DNA of 64,000 bases from DATBLE01 sp046734335 (GTDB taxonomy: Bacteria > Actinomycetota > Thermoleophilia > Gaiellales > Gaiellaceae): assembly GCA_046734335.1 (NCBI GenBank), contig JBKPRA010000072.1, positions 1-64,000 of the forward strand, given 5' to 3'. The position numbers and the translations under genes were made by a program. The notes below the pieces were generated by a model that saw only the letters and a list, made by a program, of their open reading frames with translations, had not been told where the DNA came from and did no database searches. How positions within the stretch are numbered: the first letter of the stretch is position 1; each line of letters opens with the position of its first letter. Shown one piece after another: positions 50,068 to 58,685 of this stretch.

Positions 50068-50511
50068 TTGGAGATTCGCCACGCCGAGCCTGCCGACCAC
50101 GCGCGGGTCGCCGCTGTGATCGACGACTGGTGGGGCGGGAGGCGCGTGCGGGACATGCTCCCCCGGCTCTTCTTCACGCACTTCCGCGAAACGTCCTTCG
50201 TCGCCGAGGACGGCGGATGGCTCGCGGGGTTCCTGTGCGGTTTCCTCTCCCAGACCTACCCCGACCAGGCGTACGTCCACTTCGTCGGTGTCGCGCCGGA
50301 CAGGCGCGGGGACGGACTGGCGCGCGATCTCTACGAGCGCTTCTTCGAGGCGGCGCGCGCAGCCGGTCGTTCCTCCGTCCGCTGTGTTACCTCGCCCGTC
50401 AACACCGGCTCGATCGCGTTCCACACGAAACTCGGCTTCGAGATCGAGGCCGAGGTCGAGGGGTACGACGGCCCGGACGGAAGCCGCGTCCTGCTCCGTC
50501 GGGCGCTGTGA
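50068..50511 (+). CDS. GNAT-family N-acetyltransferase
   Basis: 147 residues. The acetyl-CoA site is VGVAPDRRGDGLARDLYERF, about 72-91, and the end has TSPVNTGSIAFHTKLGFEIE, typical for amino-group acetyltransferases of the RimI type. TTG 50068 is the only start that keeps the first strand (MEIRHAEPADHARV), four bases after the preceding stop. Substrate unknown. Confidence 0.82.
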   Translation: MEIRHAEPADHARVAAVIDDWWGGRRVRDMLPRLFFTHFRETSFVAEDGGWLAGFLCGFLSQTYPDQAYVHFVGVAPDRRGDGLARDLYERFFEAARAAGRSSVRCVTSPVNTGSIAFHTKLGFEIEAEVEGYDGPDGSRVLLRRAL

Positions 50512-50549
50512 AGGTGCGGTCCTGACCCGGTAGTAGAGTGGCTCCTCCG

Positions 50550-53500
50550 GTGTCCGAGGCGCCCTTCGTCCATCTGCACGTCCACTCCGAGTACTCGATC
50601 CTCGACGGGGCCTGCCGGATCCCCGCGCTCGCTGCGCGCGCGGCGGAGCTGGAGATGCCCGCGGTCACGCTCACCGACCACGGCTCGCTGGCCGGCGCAG
50701 TCGAGCTGCATCGGGAGGCGGGCAAGCAGGGCCTGAAGCCAGTGGTGGGCTGTGAGCTCTACGTCACCGACGACCGCGCGCGGCAGGAAAAGGGCTATGC
50801 GCATCTGACCGTGCTCGCCGAGTCCAACGAGGGATACGCCAACCTGATCAAGCTCTCCTCGCTCGGCTACCTGGAGGGCTACTACTACAAGCCGCGGGTC
50901 GACTGGGAGTTGCTCGAGCGGTACGCGCGCGGGCTCGTCGTCCTCTCCGGGTGCCTGTCCGGGCGGGTCTCGAAGGCGCTGGAAGAGGCGAGGCCGCAGG
51001 ACGCCGCCGGTGACCTCGACCGGCTCGTCCAGATCTTCGGAAGGGACTCGACCTACGTCGAGATCCAGAACGCCGGCCTCGAGCCGCAGCAGCGGATCAA
51101 CCCGCAGCTGGCCAGGCTCGCCGAGACGACCGGGCTGCCGCTTGTCGCCACCGGCGACGTCCACTACCTGCTGCACGAGGACGCGCGCGCCCACGAGGCG
51201 CTGCTCTGCATCCAGTCCGGCGACTCGCTCAAGAACCCGAATCACTGGCGCTTCGACACCGACCAGTTCTACTTCAAGACCCCGGCCGAGATGGCCGAGG
51301 ACTTCGTCGCGTACCCGGACGCGCTACGGCGAACGCTCGAGGTGGCGGAGCGCTGCAACGTCGAGATCGAGCTGGACCGGATCCTGCTGCCGCGCTACCC
51401 GGTGCCGGACGGGCGCGACGCGTTCGAGTATCTCGCCGAGCTCTGCGAAGTCGGCCTCGGCCTGCGGTACGAGCAGGTGACGCCCGAGCTGCGCGAGCGC
51501 CTCCAGTTCGAGCTGAAGACGGTCCGCGAGATGGGTTTCGCCGACTACTTCCTGATCGTCTGGGACTTCATCCGCTTCGCCCGCGAGAACGGGGTCAGCG
51601 TCGGTCCCGGCCGAGGCTCGGCGGCCGGTTCACTCGCCGCCTACTGCCTGCACATCACAGACGTCGACCCGATGCGGTACGGGCTCCTGTTCGAGCGTTT
51701 CCTCAACCCGGCCCGCAAGGACCTGCCGGACATGGACATCGATTTCTCGGTCGCAGGTCGCGACCGCGTGATCAACTACGTCACCGAGAAGTACGGCCGC
51801 GACCGGGTCGCACAGATCATCACCTTCTCGACGATGATGGCGCGCGCAGCCGTGCGGGACGCGGGGCGCGTGCTCGAGGTGCCTTACGGCGCCGTCGACA
51901 AGGTCGCGAAGATGATTCCCGAGGGGCCGAAGGTCTACCTCGAGGACAGCCTCAAGCCGGGACAGGAGCTGCGTACGGCGTACGACGCCGACCCGGTGGT
52001 CAAGGAGATCGTCGACCTGGCGAAGCCGCTCGAGGGCCTCGTCCGCGCCGACTCGATCCACGCCGCCGGCGTCGTCATCGCCGACCGGCCGCTCACCGAC
52101 ATCGTCCCAATCCAGCAGAAAGGACCTGACCAGGAGGTCGTCACCCAGCTCGGCATGTGGGACGTCGTCGACCTCGGTCTGCTGAAGATCGACTTCCTGG
52201 GCCTTCGCAACCTCGACGTCATCGATGCGGCGATCCGACTGGTCGGTGGCATCGACGTCGAGGAGATCCCGCTCGACGATCCGAAGACCTACGCGATGCT
52301 CGCCAAGGGCGACGCGATCGGCGTCTTCCAGTTCGAGTCGTCGGGCATGCGCGAGGCGCTCAGGCAGGTGAAGCCGACCGAGTTCGAGGACCTGATCGCG
52401 CTGGTCGCGCTGTACCGACCTGGCCCGATGGGCTACATCCCGGTCTACGCACGCCGCAAGAACGGCCAGGAAACGGTGAGCTTCATCGACTCCCGCCTCG
52501 AGGAGATCACCGGGGGCACCTACGGCATCTGCATCTACCAGGAGCAGTACATGCAGATCGCGAAGCAGCTCGCCGGCTTCACGCCCGCCGAGGCCGAGAC
52601 CCTGCGCAAGGCGATCGGCAAGAAGATCCACGAGCTGATGGCGTCCCTCAAGGGGAAGTTCGTAGAGGGCTGCGCGGCTAGCGGGACGGCGGCGGGCGTC
52701 GCCCAGCAGCTCTGGAAGGACATGGAGCAGTCGCAGGATTACTCCTTCAACAAGGCGCATGCCGCCTGCTACGCGTTGATCGCCTACCGCACCGCGTGGC
52801 TGCGCGCCAACCACCCGCACGAGTACATGGCTGCGCTGATCTCCTCGGTGATGAGCACCAAGGACCGTGTGCCCTTCTACGTGAACGCCTGTCACGAGCT
52901 CGGGATCGAGGTGCTGCCGCCGGACGTGAACGCATCCCAGGTCGACTTCGCCGTGGTCGAGGGCAAGATCCGCTTCGGCCTGAACGCGGTCAAGAACGTG
53001 GGCGAGGCAGCGTGCGTGGCGATCGTCACCGCCAGGGAGGCGGGCGGTCCCTTCGAGTCGATCTGGGACTTCACCGAGCGGGTCGATCCGCAGATCGTCA
53101 ACCGGCGGGCGCTCGAGTCGCTCGTTCGCTGCGGGGCGCTCGACTCCACCGGCGCCTCGCGCAAGGGGATGACGGAGGTGCTCGACCAGGCGCTGTCGTG
53201 GGGCGGCAGCGAGCACGAGGCCCGCAGCTCCGGCCAGGGCTCGATCTTCGACCTGGTCGAGGAGGGCACCGAGCGTCCGCGCCACCACGCGCCGGTGCCG
53301 GCGGGCGAGTACGAGAAGGCCGAGCTGCTGCGGCTGGAGAAGGAAACGCTCGGTTTATGGATCAGCGAGCATCCGCTCGCCGATCTTGCCGGCGACCTCA
53401 AGCGGAAGTGTGATCGTTCGCTCGGTGATCTGGAGCGCTGCCGCGACGGCGAGATCGTCACCGTCGGCGGCATCGTCTCCTCGGTCAAGCAGCTGACCAC

Positions 53501-53933
53501 GAAGAAGGGCGACCCGATGGTGTTCCTGCGCCTCGACGATCTCTCCGGGAGCGCCGAGGCCGTGGTCTTCAACTCGGTCTACGCCGCCTCCCGCGAGCTG
53601 TGCGAGGCCGACCGCGTGCTCGTCCTCAAGGGCCGGGTCGACCACAAGGAGGGCGAGTCGAAATTGATCGCGATCGAGGTCGCCGAGTTCTCTGCCTACG
53701 TGCCGCCTGCCGAGGTGCGCCTCAAGGTCGACGCACGCAAGGCCCCGGCCGGCGTCCTGCGCGAGCTCGGACACGTCGTGCGCGACTACCCGGGCGAGGC
53801 GAAGGTCGTGCTTGCACTCGACACCTCCGAAGGCCCGCGCACGCTCGAGTTCGGCCCGGAGTACCGTGTCGCGCCGGTGCCGGACTTCTACGCCGAGGTC
53901 AAGGCGCTGCTCGGCGAAGCCGCCGTGTCGTGA
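50550..53933 (+). CDS. dnaE: DNA polymerase III alpha subunit
   Basis: 1127 residues. PHP domain at the start (FVHLHVHSEYSILDGACRI, TDHGSLAG), polymerase palm with the catalytic aspartates in PDMDIDFSVAGRDRVI (about residue 395), thumb and fingers (GIYQEQYM-like ICIYQEQYMQIAKQLAG; HAACYALIAYRTAWLRANHP), a helix-hairpin-helix region, an OB-fold (ITVGGIVSSVKQ-like near 965) and a C-terminal domain. The replicative polymerase. GTG 50550 gives the normal start; GTG 50538 is possible but overlaps a TAGAGT -10-like element. It is single, with no dnaE2 features visible. Confidence 0.94.
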   Translation: MSEAPFVHLHVHSEYSILDGACRIPALAARAAELEMPAVTLTDHGSLAGAVELHREAGKQGLKPVVGCELYVTDDRARQEKGYAHLTVLAESNEGYANLIKLSSLGYLEGYYYKPRVDWELLERYARGLVVLSGCLSGRVSKALEEARPQDAAGDLDRLVQIFGRDSTYVEIQNAGLEPQQRINPQLARLAETTGLPLVATGDVHYLLHEDARAHEALLCIQSGDSLKNPNHWRFDTDQFYFKTPAEMAEDFVAYPDALRRTLEVAERCNVEIELDRILLPRYPVPDGRDAFEYLAELCEVGLGLRYEQVTPELRERLQFELKTVREMGFADYFLIVWDFIRFARENGVSVGPGRGSAAGSLAAYCLHITDVDPMRYGLLFERFLNPARKDLPDMDIDFSVAGRDRVINYVTEKYGRDRVAQIITFSTMMARAAVRDAGRVLEVPYGAVDKVAKMIPEGPKVYLEDSLKPGQELRTAYDADPVVKEIVDLAKPLEGLVRADSIHAAGVVIADRPLTDIVPIQQKGPDQEVVTQLGMWDVVDLGLLKIDFLGLRNLDVIDAAIRLVGGIDVEEIPLDDPKTYAMLAKGDAIGVFQFESSGMREALRQVKPTEFEDLIALVALYRPGPMGYIPVYARRKNGQETVSFIDSRLEEITGGTYGICIYQEQYMQIAKQLAGFTPAEAETLRKAIGKKIHELMASLKGKFVEGCAASGTAAGVAQQLWKDMEQSQDYSFNKAHAACYALIAYRTAWLRANHPHEYMAALISSVMSTKDRVPFYVNACHELGIEVLPPDVNASQVDFAVVEGKIRFGLNAVKNVGEAACVAIVTAREAGGPFESIWDFTERVDPQIVNRRALESLVRCGALDSTGASRKGMTEVLDQALSWGGSEHEARSSGQGSIFDLVEEGTERPRHHAPVPAGEYEKAELLRLEKETLGLWISEHPLADLAGDLKRKCDRSLGDLERCRDGEIVTVGGIVSSVKQLTTKKGDPMVFLRLDDLSGSAEAVVFNSVYAASRELCEADRVLVLKGRVDHKEGESKLIAIEVAEFSAYVPPAEVRLKVDARKAPAGVLRELGHVVRDYPGEAKVVLALDTSEGPRTLEFGPEYRVAPVPDFYAEVKALLGEAAVS

Positions 53934-53986
53934 CGCGGCCGGCCTGAGCGGGAACATCCTGGGCCCGGCAGGCGTAGAGCTAGGGC

Positions 53987-54661
53987 GTGCTCGCACTCGC
54001 TCTGACCGCCCTCGCGCTGGCGGCCCCGCTGCCCGACCTCGACCAGGCGGCGCCGTTCGGGGTCTCGGTCGTGCAACACGGGCGCCGGGCGCAGTTGGTC
54101 TTCGGGTCGGCGGTGGACAACGTCGGTCGTGGGCCGCTCGTCGTCGAGGCACATCGTGTCGGGGGCGAGATGCGGACCTGGCAGCTGATCGGCAAGCAGC
54201 GAGCCGCGCTGCCCGTCCGGCTCCGCTACGTCCACTCCGAGATGCATCAGCACTGGCACTTCCCGGGCTTCGAGCGTTACGAGCTACGCCGCGTCGACGG
54301 CAGCCTCGTCGGTCGCGATCGGAAGACCGGGTTCTGCCTCCGCGACGCCTACGAGACGCAAGCCCTGAACCGAGCGCCCGTGTGGACGAGCGAGTGCGCC
54401 CGAAACCGTCCGGGGGCCGCAGCAGTCCGCCAGGGAATCTCTCCGGGCTTCGGTGACGACTATGTCCCGCTGAAGGAGGGTCAGTCGATCGACGTCACGG
54501 GCCTAAGCGGCCGGTTCGTGCTCGTGCACCGCGCCAACCCGGACCGCGTGCTGCGTGAGCGTTCGTATGCGAACAACGCCGCCTCCGTGCTTCTCGAGCT
54601 GGCCGGCGGGCGCGGGACGATCCTCCGCCGTTGTCCCTCGAGCCCGGTGTGTGGAACCTGA
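53987..54661 (+). CDS. Exported lysyl-oxidase-like copper protein
   Basis: 224 residues. A short signal peptide (LALALTALALAAPLP) and the lysyl-oxidase family (PF01186) core. The copper-binding motif is MHQHWHF (His87, His89, His91), preceded by YVHSE, then the conserved GFCLRD. The C-terminal part has CARNRPGAAAVRQGISPGFGDDY and ISYANN-like RSYANNAASVLLEL. In animals the family oxidises protein lysines with an LTQ cofactor; in bacteria the activity is unproven. Start GTG 53987 is 53 bp after dnaE. The three genes after it carry an ECF-type promoter in or near its end. Confidence 0.8.
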   Translation: MLALALTALALAAPLPDLDQAAPFGVSVVQHGRRAQLVFGSAVDNVGRGPLVVEAHRVGGEMRTWQLIGKQRAALPVRLRYVHSEMHQHWHFPGFERYELRRVDGSLVGRDRKTGFCLRDAYETQALNRAPVWTSECARNRPGAAAVRQGISPGFGDDYVPLKEGQSIDVTGLSGRFVLVHRANPDRVLRERSYANNAASVLLELAGGRGTILRRCPSSPVCGT

Positions 54662-54680
54662 TCCCCGCGGACGGTGTATA
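54653..54680 (+). promoter_or_regulatory. ECF sigma promoter A
   Basis: GGAACC (54653-54658), 15 bases, then GTGTATAC starting at 54674. It lies in the last codons of the lysyl-oxidase-like gene and 21 bp before the GTG of the exported protein. Same boxes and spacing as at 55698 and 56976. Confidence 0.75.
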
Positions 54681-54701
54681 CAGGCCGACCAAGGAGGAGA
54701 G

Positions 54702-55061
54702 GTGCGCAAGCTCAGCGTTCTTGCACTGCTCGCCGCTCTCGCGGCGGCGCCCGCCGCGACGGCGAAGGAGCGGAACATCACCATGACCGCCGCGGACGTC
54801 GCGCCGAAGGCGGGCCAGCCCTGGACGGCCACGCTCAGCGTCGTCATCGACGGGGCGCCGGCGCCCGGCATCGGCCCGATGGTCCGGATCGTCAACCGAA
54901 CCGGCAGAACCGTCTACATCGCGTCGAGGCGGACTGCGAAGGCAGGGATCTACCTCGCCCGGATCGTCTTCCCGACCGCCGGGTCGTGGCGGCTGATCGC
55001 GGTCGACCGCTACAGCGGCCGGGCCTACGAGTTCAAGCGCGTGACCGTGCGGGCAGCGTAG
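54702..55061 (+). CDS. Exported small beta-sandwich protein (YtkA/FixH-like), paralogue 1
   Basis: 119 residues. Signal peptide (LSVLALLAALAAAPAATA), then a single domain with KAGQPWTATLSVVIDG, VRIVNRTGRTVY, and IYLARIVFPTAGSWRLIAVD. This resembles YtkA-like and FixH-like domains. GTG 54702 is preceded by AAGGAGG at good spacing. It is paralogous to the gene at 57023 (both have ARVVFPTAGSW or ARIVFPTAGSW) and is preceded by an ECF promoter of the same type. Function unknown; probably extracytoplasmic stress protection or binding. Confidence 0.75.
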   Translation: MRKLSVLALLAALAAAPAATAKERNITMTAADVAPKAGQPWTATLSVVIDGAPAPGIGPMVRIVNRTGRTVYIASRRTAKAGIYLARIVFPTAGSWRLIAVDRYSGRAYEFKRVTVRAA

Positions 55062-55212
55062 GCCGCCCCACATCTGATCTCAGCGTCTGCCTGGCCGAGC
55101 GGTTCGACCAGGCGGCGCGTGCTCTCCACCACGGCTCTGCGGCGGCGGAGCCGCCGTCGGCGCTCTTGGGGGGAGAGGCGCGTGTCGCGGCTGCCGTCTG
55201 TTCCTGCTCGGG
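55062..55212. other. Intergenic region without a gene
   Basis: 151 bp between convergent genes. It contains a GGCGG-AG-CCGCC hairpin (near 55141-55153) that may serve as a terminator. Nothing else recognised. Confidence 0.4.
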
Positions 55213-55644
55213 CTAGTCGGCCAGGCCCTTCGCGCGCAGCTCATCGAGCGCGCGGTCGCGCTTCTCCAGCCCGCCGAGCCCCATCCCCTCGAGGATCCGG
55301 TCCGTCTTCGTGAACTGGACGTCGCGGTAGTCGACCACCTGGACATGGTTCCCCCAGGGGTCGAGGAAGTCGTTGTCCCCGAGCAGCTCGGCGCCCGCCT
55401 CCCGTGCCGAGGCGAGCGCGACCTCCCGGTCGTCGACGACGAGGCCGAGATGCCGCGGGCCGTCCGGCGGCTGCTCCCTGCCCGCCGACAGAGCGATGAA
55501 CTGGTCGCCCAGGTCGACGAACGCCATCGAGCTGCCGTGGCGCCCGCGCAGCGACATGTCGAAGATCCGGCCGTAGAAGGCGAGCGCTTCATCGAGGTCG
55601 CCGACCTCGAGCGCGACGTGATTGATGCCGACCGCGCGCGTCAT
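55213..55644 (-). CDS. VOC-family (glyoxalase/bleomycin-resistance-like) protein
   Basis: 143 residues, one VOC module. INHVALEVGDLDEALAFYG start with a metal-ligand-type His, FVDLGDQFIALSAG, RHLGLVVDD with a second His, and DPWGNHVQVVDY near the end; the last part is helical (KRDRALDELRAKGLAD). A TAGCCT element lies six bases before ATG 55644 and there is no Shine-Dalgarno. Substrate unknown. It is convergent with exported protein A and divergent from the sigma factor gene. Confidence 0.8.
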   Translation of the reverse strand: MTRAVGINHVALEVGDLDEALAFYGRIFDMSLRGRHGSSMAFVDLGDQFIALSAGREQPPDGPRHLGLVVDDREVALASAREAGAELLGDNDFLDPWGNHVQVVDYRDVQFTKTDRILEGMGLGGLEKRDRALDELRAKGLAD

Positions 55645-55697
55645 CGGGACAGGCTAGCCGCCTGCGGCTGTCAGCCGGCCGCGACGTGCCCTTCTCC

Positions 55698-55726
55698 GGA
55701 ACCGGCGCGCGCAGCTGGGTGTATAT
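55698..55726 (+). promoter_or_regulatory. ECF sigma promoter B (autoregulatory)
   Basis: GGAACC (55698-55703), 15 bases, GTGTATAT (55719-55726), six bases before the sigma factor GTG. The transcript would be almost leaderless. Identical spacing to promoters A and C implies that the sigma factor controls itself. Confidence 0.78.
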
Positions 55727-55732
55727 GCCCCA

Positions 55733-56293
55733 GTGGTGGGCCGGCCACAGGACGAGAAGGAGCTTGTCGCCCGTGCGCGGCGGGGCGACCACGACGCCTA
55801 CGAGGAGCTCGTGCACGCATACCAGGGCATCGCCTTTCGCACTGCCTACGTCGTCGCCGGGAACGCCGGCGACGCCGAGGAGGCTGCCCAGGACGGGTTC
55901 GTCAAGGCGTACCGGGCTCTGTGGCGGTTTCGGCCGGGAGCGGAGTTCAAACCGTGGCTGCTGCGGATCGTCGCCAACGAGGCGCGCAACCGACGGCGCT
56001 CGGCGGGCCGCCGTGCGGCGCTGGCGCTGTTGGCGGCCCAGGAGCCTTCCGGGGAGGCGGCCCCCTCCCCGGAGGCGACTCTGCTCGGCGCCGAGCGCCG
56101 GGAGCAGCTGATCGTCGCGCTCAACCGGCTGAGCGAGCAGGACCGCGAGGCGATCGCCTGCCGCTACTTCCTCGACCTGTCGGAGGCCGAGACCGCCGCT
56201 GCACTCGGGGTTCGGCCAGGCACCGTCAAGTCGCGCCTTTCGCGGGCACTCGAGCGGCTACGCGCTGAGCTGGAGGAGGACGAGCAGCCGTGA
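55733..56293 (+). CDS. ECF-type RNA polymerase sigma factor
   Basis: 186 residues. Region 2 about 20-90 (AYEELVHAYQGIAFRTAYVV, DAEEAAQDGFVKAYRALWRF) and region 4 about 125-180 (LNRLSEQDREAIACRYFLDL, then SEAETAAALGVRPGTVKSRL). A variable linker with APSPEATL joins them. GTG 55733 or 55736 is the start. The stop overlaps the following gene's GTG (GTGA), so sigma and its partner are translationally coupled. The region-2.4 and 4.2 recognition helices should read the -10 GTGTA and -35 GGAACC found in front of this gene and of two others. Confidence 0.92.
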   Translation: MVGRPQDEKELVARARRGDHDAYEELVHAYQGIAFRTAYVVAGNAGDAEEAAQDGFVKAYRALWRFRPGAEFKPWLLRIVANEARNRRRSAGRRAALALLAAQEPSGEAAPSPEATLLGAERREQLIVALNRLSEQDREAIACRYFLDLSEAETAAALGVRPGTVKSRLSRALERLRAELEEDEQP

Positions 56294-56973
56294 CCGAGCG
56301 CGAGCTGAGAGCACTGGCGACGTTCGTCGATCTCCCGGATGAGCGTGAGCTCGCTCCGGCCGTCCGCGCGCGCCTGCGTGGCCGTCCCCGGCGGCGGCTC
56401 GCCACGGTGGTCGTCATCGCCGCGCTGCTCGCCGCCGTTGCGGTCGCGTTCGCGGTCCCACCTGCGCGCTCTTCGATCCTTCGTTTCTTCCACCTTCAGG
56501 GCACCGCCATCGAATACGTCGACCGCCTGCCCGACGTCCGGACTGCTCCGCTCGACCTCGGCGTCCCGATCGCGCCGGCCGACGCGGAGCGCACCGCAGG
56601 CTTCCGGCCGCTCGCCTCGGACCTGCTCGGTCGGCCGGACGAGGTCACGTGGGACGGGGGATTCCTCTGGTACCGCTACGGCCGCACGCGCCTGCTCGTG
56701 TCACAGTTTCGAGCCCGTGAGCGCATCGACCTCGTCAAGAAGGTCGTCGAGCGCAACACGATCATCACGCCGGTCACGGTTCACGGCGAGCCCGGCTACT
56801 TCATCACCGGCGGCACGCACTTCGTCTACCTGGCGCCGGACGGCATCGTCCGGGAGGAGCCGGTCCGCCTCCGGCGGCAGGTCCTGCTCTGGCAGCACGG
56901 CCCGCTGACGATCAGACTGGAGGGCGACCTGACGATCCGGCAGGCGCTCAGGATCGCCCGCTCCTTCCGATGA
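56290..56973 (+). CDS. Membrane protein, probable anti-sigma factor
   Basis: 227 residues. A cytosolic N-terminus of about 38 residues (ELRALATFVDLPDERELA, basic RLRGRPRRR), one membrane helix (TVVVIAALLAAVAVAFAV) and an extracytoplasmic domain with YVDRLPDVRTAPLDLG and PVTVHGEPGYFITGGTHFVY. No zinc-binding HxxxCxxC is seen, so it is not a ZAS type, but the position directly after and coupled to the sigma gene and the topology suit an anti-sigma factor sensing the envelope. The extracytoplasmic domain probably senses a ligand. Confidence 0.7.
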   Translation: MTERELRALATFVDLPDERELAPAVRARLRGRPRRRLATVVVIAALLAAVAVAFAVPPARSSILRFFHLQGTAIEYVDRLPDVRTAPLDLGVPIAPADAERTAGFRPLASDLLGRPDEVTWDGGFLWYRYGRTRLLVSQFRARERIDLVKKVVERNTIITPVTVHGEPGYFITGGTHFVYLAPDGIVREEPVRLRRQVLLWQHGPLTIRLEGDLTIRQALRIARSFR

Positions 56974-56975
56974 TC

Positions 56976-57002
56976 GGAACCCTCCGGCCCAGCGTGGTGT
57001 AG
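56976..57002 (+). promoter_or_regulatory. ECF sigma promoter C
   Basis: GGAACC (56976-56981), 15 bases, GTGTAG from 56997. It starts two bases after the stop of the anti-sigma gene (56973) and about 20 bp before the Shine-Dalgarno of the exported protein gene at 57023. Confidence 0.72.
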
Positions 57003-57022
57003 AACGCGAAAGGGAGGTCGAC

Positions 57023-57406
57023 GTGAAGAAGGCACTGCTCGTCGCGGCCACGGTGGCCGCCGTCGTTCCGGCCGCGGCGGTGGCCAAGGAACCGATCGGC
57101 TCCGCGAGGGTGCTGTTCACGCCGGTTCCGCACGGAATTCACGCAGGGGAACCCTGGAACGTCCGGTTCCGGTTCTTCTCCCACGACAGGACGGCTTGGC
57201 GGATCAGCGGCCTCTATCCGCAGGTCCGGATCCGGAACCCGGCCACCGGCAAGAGCCGCGTCTTCGGCGTCGTCCAGCGGGACTCGACCTACTATGCGGC
57301 CCGCGTCGTGTTCCCCACCGCCGGCTCCTGGACGGTCACCTTTCGGTACGACACGAGAGGCGCTGCCATGGGGACGAGACGCCTCGTCACCGTCTCCGTC
57401 CGGTAG
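57023..57406 (+). CDS. Exported small beta-sandwich protein (YtkA/FixH-like), paralogue 2
   Basis: 127 residues. Signal peptide (ALLVAATVAAVVPAAAVA) followed by a domain with HAGEPWNVRFRFFSHDR, VRIRNPATGKSR and ARVVFPTAGSWTVTFRYD. It is the paralogue of the gene at 54702, which lies on the other side of the sigma/anti-sigma pair; both have their own ECF promoter. GTG 57023 has GGGAGG upstream. Function unknown. Confidence 0.75.
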   Translation: MKKALLVAATVAAVVPAAAVAKEPIGSARVLFTPVPHGIHAGEPWNVRFRFFSHDRTAWRISGLYPQVRIRNPATGKSRVFGVVQRDSTYYAARVVFPTAGSWTVTFRYDTRGAAMGTRRLVTVSVR

Positions 57407-57541
57407 CCGAGGCAGCGGGGGCCACCAGGCCGCCGTGGCGACGACCGATGGGTACACCCTGCCCGGCGAATAGGACGTCTGGCCCTAATCCATTTCCGGT
57501 TCGCGGCCGAAGTACCGGGTACATGGCACCCGAGGAAACCG

Positions 57542-57745
57542 ATGTCAGCTGCTGAGCTCGATATCCAGGTCGAGACCGAGGCCGAGCGGATCGAACGCTG
57601 GCGCGCGGCGGAGCTCGAGCGGGCAGGCTACGACCCCGTCGACGCCGGCGAGCTGGCGGCCCGCCACGACGTCGACCTGCATCTCGCGGTCGAGCTGCTC
57701 GAGCGGGGCTGTCCGCCCGACACCGCGCTCCGCATTCTCCTCTAG
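57542..57745 (+). CDS. Small acidic hypothetical protein
   Basis: 67 residues, mainly helical and acidic: LDIQVETEAERIERWRAAEL, then YDPVDAGELAARHDVDLHLAVELLERG. It resembles small actinobacterial proteins of unknown function that have a short helical bundle. It lies 43 bp before lgt on the same strand. No Shine-Dalgarno. The 135-bp gap before it (57407-57541) shows nothing I can name. Confidence 0.65.
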   Translation: MSAAELDIQVETEAERIERWRAAELERAGYDPVDAGELAARHDVDLHLAVELLERGCPPDTALRILL

Positions 57746-57788
57746 TTCTCGCTAGCGGAGGTCCGGCGGTGCGGGCAGAATCCTGCCG

Positions 57789-58676
57789 GTGCCGATCGTC
57801 GCCTCGATCCCTTCGCCGTCGAGCGGCGTCGTCGACATCGGTCCGCTGCACATCCACATGTACGGGCTCATGCTGCTCGTCGCGATCGCGGCGTGCGTGG
57901 GGCTCACCGGCATCCGCTGGACCAAGCTCGGCGGCGACTGGGACCTCGTCCTGCGCGTCGCCGTCTGGGGGGTCGCCTTCGGGATCGTCGGCGCGCGCGT
58001 CTACCACGACATCACCAGCTGGAACGAGGTGCCCGACCACTGGTGGGGGGCCTTCGCCGTCTGGCAGGGCGGACTCGGTGTCTGGGGCGGGATCCTCTTC
58101 GGCTGCGTCGCGGGGGCGGTCGTCATCCACCGCTCGGGCGAGAGCGTCCGTCTGTTCGCCGACGCGGTCGCGCCCGGTCTGCTGATCGCCCAGGGCATCG
58201 GACGCTGGGGCAACTGGTTCAACCAGGAGCTGTACGGCAAGCCGACGAACCTGCCCTGGGGACTGGAGATCGACGAGCGGCACCGGCTGCCGCAGTACGT
58301 GCTGTCGGACACCTTCCACCCGACCTTCCTGTACGAGTTCCTCTACGACCTGGGCATGGCGGGCGTGCTGATCCTGATCGGCTGGCGGTTCCGGATCAAG
58401 CCGCCCGGCCTCTTCGCGCTCTACGTGGCCTTCTACACCTTCGGCCGCACGTTCGAGGAGCTGCTGCGGGTCGATCCCTCGCACCACTTCCTAGGCGAAC
58501 GTCTCAACTTCTGGGTGTCGGCGGTCATGTGCGTCTGCGCGGTCGCGTTCTTCGTCTGGTGGCAGTTCTTCCACGAGAGCGGTGAGCCGACGGTGAAGCG
58601 TAAGGCGAAGCCCCGCGAGGTGCCGAAGGGCCCGGCGATGGCCGTCCCCAAGGGCCGCGTCCGCCCGCGCCGCTAG
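57789..58676 (+). CDS. lgt: Prolipoprotein diacylglyceryl transferase
   Basis: 295 residues, seven-helix membrane enzyme that adds diacylglycerol to lipobox cysteines. The Lgt signature GRWGNWFNQELYG is seen near residue 139 and HPTFLYEFLYDL around 175. The invariant Arg/His residues of the family (GRTFEELLRVD) are present, and the tail is Lys/Arg-rich. GTG 57789 is preceded by a GGCAG/CTGCC hairpin and no Shine-Dalgarno. It lies in front of scpA, with a TAGCCT element between. Confidence 0.94.
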   Translation: MPIVASIPSPSSGVVDIGPLHIHMYGLMLLVAIAACVGLTGIRWTKLGGDWDLVLRVAVWGVAFGIVGARVYHDITSWNEVPDHWWGAFAVWQGGLGVWGGILFGCVAGAVVIHRSGESVRLFADAVAPGLLIAQGIGRWGNWFNQELYGKPTNLPWGLEIDERHRLPQYVLSDTFHPTFLYEFLYDLGMAGVLILIGWRFRIKPPGLFALYVAFYTFGRTFEELLRVDPSHHFLGERLNFWVSAVMCVCAVAFFVWWQFFHESGEPTVKRKAKPREVPKGPAMAVPKGRVRPRR

Positions 58677-58679
58677 CCT
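58674..58679 (+). promoter_or_regulatory. scpA -10 element
   Basis: TAGCCT overlaps the lgt stop and ends six bases before GTG 58686 of scpA; no Shine-Dalgarno. Confidence 0.4.
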
Positions 58680-58685
58680 CGGCGC

